From contig WFXV01000051.1 of NCBI GenBank assembly GCA_015490435.1, positions 1-8,166 of the forward strand: 8,166 bases of DNA, written 5' to 3'. The DNA comes from Thermaceae bacterium (GTDB lineage Bacteria; Deinococcota; Deinococci; Deinococcales; Marinithermaceae). This document shows, piece by piece, positions 5,967 through 8,166 of this stretch (position 1 is the stretch's first letter; each line of letters begins with the position of its first letter). The position numbers and the translations under genes are program-made. Below the pieces are notes generated by a model. That model worked only from the letters and a program-made list of their open reading frames with translations, made no database searches and was not told the DNA's origin.

Positions 5967-6005
5967 GGTTAGCGCACCCGCCTCTCGGTAGACCGCCCGC
6001 TTGGC

Positions 6006-7451
6006 TTAGGCACGCTCCCCCTCGCGGTGCTCGATCACGCCCATCATCCCGAGGTCCTCGTGGTCGAGGATGTGGCAGTGGAAGACCGCGCGGCCGGTGA
6101 AGTCCCGGTAGCGGACCCGGAAGCGGACGCGCTCGTTCGGGCGCAGGTTGACCACGTCCCGCCAGGCGAGAAAGGGCTCCCTGCGCCCGTTCCGGCTCAC
6201 CACCTGGAAGGGGTTGGTGTGGAGGTGGAAGGGGTGGTCCATCACCCCGAGGTTGACGAGCTCCCACTCCTCCACCTCGCCAAGGCGAGCGGCGACGTCC
6301 ACCCGGGCGGGGTTGAAGGTCTTTCCGTTGATCACGAAGACCATGCCCCGCCCCGGCCGCATCGCGTGGCCGAGGAGGAAGCGCCGGAGGCGGACCGGCT
6401 CGGGCAGGGGCAAAAGGGAAAGGAGCCGGTCGGGCAACGGGAGGGCGGGGCGCGCCTCGTCCCGGTAGACGAGCTCGGCGAGGACCGCCGTCCCTTGGGG
6501 GCGGAAAAACCCCCGCATCCCCATGCCCATCCCCCGGGGGCCGCCGCGGTCGTAGGGGAGCGACCGGAGGAGGTAACGCCCGGGCTCGCGGGAACCCTGG
6601 ATCAGCACCTCGGCCCGCTCGCCGGGGGCGAGCACGAGCTCGTCGAGCTCCACCGGCTCGGCGAGGCCGCCGCCGTCGGTGGCGATGAGGAAAAACGGGT
6701 GGTCGTCGAGGCGAAGCCGGAAGATCCGGGAGGTGCTGGCGTTCAATAGGCGGAGCCGCAAGAGCCCGCCCCGCTTGATCACCAGCCGTTCCCGAACGCG
6801 GCCGTTCGCGGTGAGGATCGGCCCCTCCCGTCCCGCCGCCCGTTCCATCGGCGAGGGGGCGGGGACCCGCTCGCCGGCGAGGGCGAAGTCCTTGAGCACG
6901 AGGAAGGCCTCCCGGGCCGCCGCCACCTCGGGCACCGCGTCGAGCGCGCCGCGGACCACCAAAAGCCCGGCGGCGCCGGCGAAGACCTGGCGGGCCACCA
7001 GGCCGTGGCGGTGGGGGTGGTACCAGAAGGTGCCGGCGGGGTGATCCTCGGGGATCTTCACCTCGTAGTCGAAGGCCTCCCCCGGCGGGATCTCGAGGAA
7101 GACGTTGTCGGAGTTCCCCGTCGGGCTCACGTGGAGCCCGTGGAAGTGGAGGTTGGTGGGCTCGCTAAGGCGGTTTTCGAGCCGGAGCCGGAGGGTGTCC
7201 CTGGGCCTGAGCTCGAGCCTGGGTCCCGGCACCCGGCCGCCGTAGGCGAAGAGCCGGGCGGGCCGACCCGCGAGCTCTACCCGGGTCTCGGCCAGGGGCA
7301 GGGTGAGGGCGAGCGCGCCCTCTTCGCTTTCGAGCACCTCGGGCAGGGGGCGAACCGGCGCCTCGGCCCGGGAGCAGCCGGCGAGCCCGCCGGCGAGGCC
7401 GAGGGCGCCGAGCTTGAGCAGGTTCCTTCGGGAAAGGGTCGCTTCCTTCAT
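6006..7451 (-). CDS. Tat-exported multicopper oxidase (laccase/CueO-type), likely cuprous oxidase
   Basis: 481 residues, three-cupredoxin type. Residues 6-26 are a Tat signal with SRRNLLK (7-13) and a lipobox-like LAGC (23-26), so the enzyme may be a lipoprotein outside the cytoplasm. All four copper-ligand clusters are present: HFHG (102-105), WYHPHRHG (143-150), DHPFHLH (405-411) and HCHILDHEDLGM (458-469). In the last, Cys459 links the type 1 copper to the trinuclear centre and Met469 is the probable axial ligand. A short Met-rich stretch, RGMGMGMRG (306-314), could feed Cu(I), as a longer Met segment does in CueO. Together with copB and cueP this favours copper detoxification over laccase metabolism. 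ATG 7451 lies only 8 nt after a TAGACT hexamer with no ribosome binding site, suggesting leaderless translation. Confidence 0.96.
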   Translation of the reverse strand: MKEATLSRRNLLKLGALGLAGGLAGCSRAEAPVRPLPEVLESEEGALALTLPLAETRVELAGRPARLFAYGGRVPGPRLELRPRDTLRLRLENRLSEPTNLHFHGLHVSPTGNSDNVFLEIPPGEAFDYEVKIPEDHPAGTFWYHPHRHGLVARQVFAGAAGLLVVRGALDAVPEVAAAREAFLVLKDFALAGERVPAPSPMERAAGREGPILTANGRVRERLVIKRGGLLRLRLLNASTSRIFRLRLDDHPFFLIATDGGGLAEPVELDELVLAPGERAEVLIQGSREPGRYLLRSLPYDRGGPRGMGMGMRGFFRPQGTAVLAELVYRDEARPALPLPDRLLSLLPLPEPVRLRRFLLGHAMRPGRGMVFVINGKTFNPARVDVAARLGEVEEWELVNLGVMDHPFHLHTNPFQVVSRNGRREPFLAWRDVVNLRPNERVRFRVRYRDFTGRAVFHCHILDHEDLGMMGVIEHREGERA

Positions 7452-7459
7452 GCCGGGGC

Positions 7460-7492
7460 AGTCTAGGGGCCGCCGGTCAAGTTTCGGTAAAG
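7460..7492 (-). promoter_or_regulatory. Direct-repeat box B and leaderless promoter of the multicopper oxidase gene
   Basis: Minus-strand CTTTACC-GAAA-CTTGACC (7492-7475) has heptamers 11 bp apart. After 9 nt comes TAGACT (7465-7460, four of six matches to TATAAT), and 8 nt later the ATG. It fills the 42-bp gap after cueP. The layout is that of a response-regulator box replacing a -35. Confidence 0.7.
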
Positions 7493-7493
7493 G

Positions 7494-8021
7494 CTAAAAC
7501 CGCGAGAGCTTCAGATCGGTGCGGCAGGTGGCGGCGTCCTCGCCGGTCTCGAGCGGGATCGTTCCCCGGAAGCCCTGGTAGACGACCTCGAGCAGGTAGC
7601 GCCTATTGCGCGGCAGCCAGAGCTCGAAGAAGCCGTTTTCCAGCGTCCGGAGGGACCCCTCGAAGAAGAGCCCGCCCCCCTCCTCGCGAACCCGGACGAA
7701 GAGCCGGGTCCCGGCGAGCTCGCCCCGGCAGCTCGAGGGGAAGTGCACCCGGCAGGGGTGGGTGGCCCGGAGGTAGGGGGCGATGGCCACCGCCATCCGG
7801 TCCTCGGGAAGGGGGACCCTTCGCTCGCTCCCGTCCGGGAACTGGAAGACGAGGTGGCGGGGGGTGAGGTAGCTGGTCACCGCCGGCCGCTCGCGCGCCC
7901 AGCGGTTCGCAAGCTCCAGGGCCGCCTCGGCGTCGAGACCGGCGAGCGGGTCCTCGGGGCGGAAAAGCCAAAACCCAAGGGCCAAGAGCCCGAGCAAGGG
8001 AACGAGGATCCAAAGCCGCAT
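7494..8021 (-). CDS. cueP: CueP-family periplasmic copper-binding protein
   Basis: 175 residues. Residues 2-20 are a hydrophobic signal or anchor. The mature part matches the CueP family along its length: AVTSYLTPRHLVFQFPDG (47-64), RVPLPEDRMAVAIAPYL (68-84), THPCRVHFPSSCRGELAGT (87-105), NGFFELWLPRNRRYLLEVVY (129-148) and ATCRTDLKL (164-172). The three Cys, C90, C98 and C166, have the same spacing (8 and 68) as Cys96, Cys104 and Cys172 of Salmonella CueP as I recall them. That protein is a major periplasmic copper store linked to SodCII copper supply and Cu(II) reduction. There is no lipobox, so attachment would be by the N-terminal helix if it is not cleaved. ATG 8021 lies 7 nt after TAGCCT with no clear ribosome binding site, so a leaderless start is likely. 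First full gene of the copper set. Confidence 0.95.
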   Translation of the reverse strand: MRLWILVPLLGLLALGFWLFRPEDPLAGLDAEAALELANRWARERPAVTSYLTPRHLVFQFPDGSERRVPLPEDRMAVAIAPYLRATHPCRVHFPSSCRGELAGTRLFVRVREEGGGLFFEGSLRTLENGFFELWLPRNRRYLLEVVYQGFRGTIPLETGEDAATCRTDLKLSRF

Positions 8022-8028
8022 GGCCCGG

Positions 8029-8061
8029 AGGCTAGGAGACCCCGGTTAAGGTTTTGCAAAG
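8029..8061 (-). promoter_or_regulatory. Direct-repeat box A and leaderless promoter of cueP
   Basis: Minus-strand CTTTGCA-AAAC-CTTAACC (8061-8044) has half-sites 11 bp apart. Nine nt later is TAGCCT (8034-8029) and 7 nt after that the cueP ATG. The box overlaps the last codons and stop of the histidine kinase, so it is partly constrained by coding, yet keeps the spacing of boxes B and C. Confidence 0.6.
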
Positions 8062-8166
8062 GGAAGGGAAAAGCAAAACACCGCGCCGGGGCCCGGGTGC
8101 TCGAGCCAGAGCCGGCCGCCCATCGCCTCCACCAATCCCCGGGCCACGGTCAGCCCCACCCCGCTC
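8046..8166 (-). CDS. C-terminal end of a sensor histidine kinase (partial)
   Basis: The last 40 codons before a TAA (8046-8048) read SGVGLTVARGLVEAMGGRLW and then an acidic/aromatic strand ending VFCFSLPFAKP. The GVGL plus VARGLVEAMGG pattern is the G2 box and following helix of a HATPase_c domain, and the F-x-F-x-L-P ending is the usual last strand of two-component kinases. The sensor and HisKA regions lie beyond the window. It is 24 nt upstream of cueP in the same direction, and its end overlaps box A. Kinases of copper systems (CusS/CopS type) typically sit beside an OmpR-family regulator gene, which I would expect further upstream. What it senses cannot be read from this fragment. Confidence 0.88.
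   Translation of the reverse strand, partial: SGVGLTVARGLVEAMGGRLWLEHPGPGAVFCFSLPFAKP

Noticed and set aside
5223..5972. 249-codon plus-strand open frame opposite copB, rich in His, Gly and Pro
   Set aside because: Complement of a P-type ATPase with intact motifs; composition is that of an antisense frame, with no recognisable domain.
5967..6005. A fourth direct-repeat box before copB (CTACC and CTAACC are present)
   Set aside because: The half-sites are 19-20 nt apart, not 11 or 22, and no -10 follows; the 39-nt gap is better read as an operon junction.

Overview
The window reads as about 8.2 kb of a very GC-rich bacterial chromosome. Proteins are rich in Arg, Glu, Ala and Leu and poor in Cys, Asn and Lys, with codons ending mostly in G or C. 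Together with leaderless-type promoters (a TANNNT hexamer 6-8 nt before a start codon) this suggests a thermophilic member of the Deinococcota, probably Thermaceae. That placement is inferred from style and protein resemblance, not from a marker gene.

Layout: every protein gene lies on the minus strand and so reads from high to low coordinates. A tRNA-Ala(CGC) gene on the plus strand (980-1055) separates two minus-strand blocks. From the right edge the large block has: the last 40 codons of a sensor histidine kinase (8046-8166); a CueP-family periplasmic copper protein (7494-8021); a Tat-exported multicopper oxidase (6006-7451); a CopB-type copper P1B-ATPase with a His-rich tail and CPH motif (3912-5966); then a six-gene string joined by 4-nt overlaps or a 1-nt gap: DUF302, a SHOCT mini-membrane protein, a SHOCT/coiled-coil protein, PspA/IM30, an anchored rhodanese, and a Met-rich exported PepSY-like protein. 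It ends at a strong terminator (1055-1089) shared with the convergent tRNA gene. Left of the tRNA is the N-terminal part of a solenoid-type exported protein (1-923), possibly a lytic transglycosylase, cut by the window edge.

How the genes work together: CueP, the oxidase and CopB form a recognisable envelope copper-defence set (bind or reduce periplasmic copper, oxidise Cu(I), pump copper out of the cytoplasm). The downstream six genes add membrane-integrity (PspA), sulfur (rhodanese) and uncharacterised (DUF302, SHOCT, PepSY-like) functions, suggesting combined copper-resistance and membrane-repair output.

The most interesting signal is regulatory. An 18-bp element built as two 7-bp direct repeats 11 bp apart (consensus CTTTRCN-N4-CTTDACC) occurs in front of cueP, the oxidase gene and the DUF302 gene. 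Each copy is followed after exactly 9 nt by a T-N4-T hexamer. This is the architecture of an OmpR/PhoB-family response-regulator box, and the histidine kinase at the right edge is an obvious partner. The first 49 bases form a perfect 18-bp inverted repeat at the window edge, which may be an assembly fold-back.
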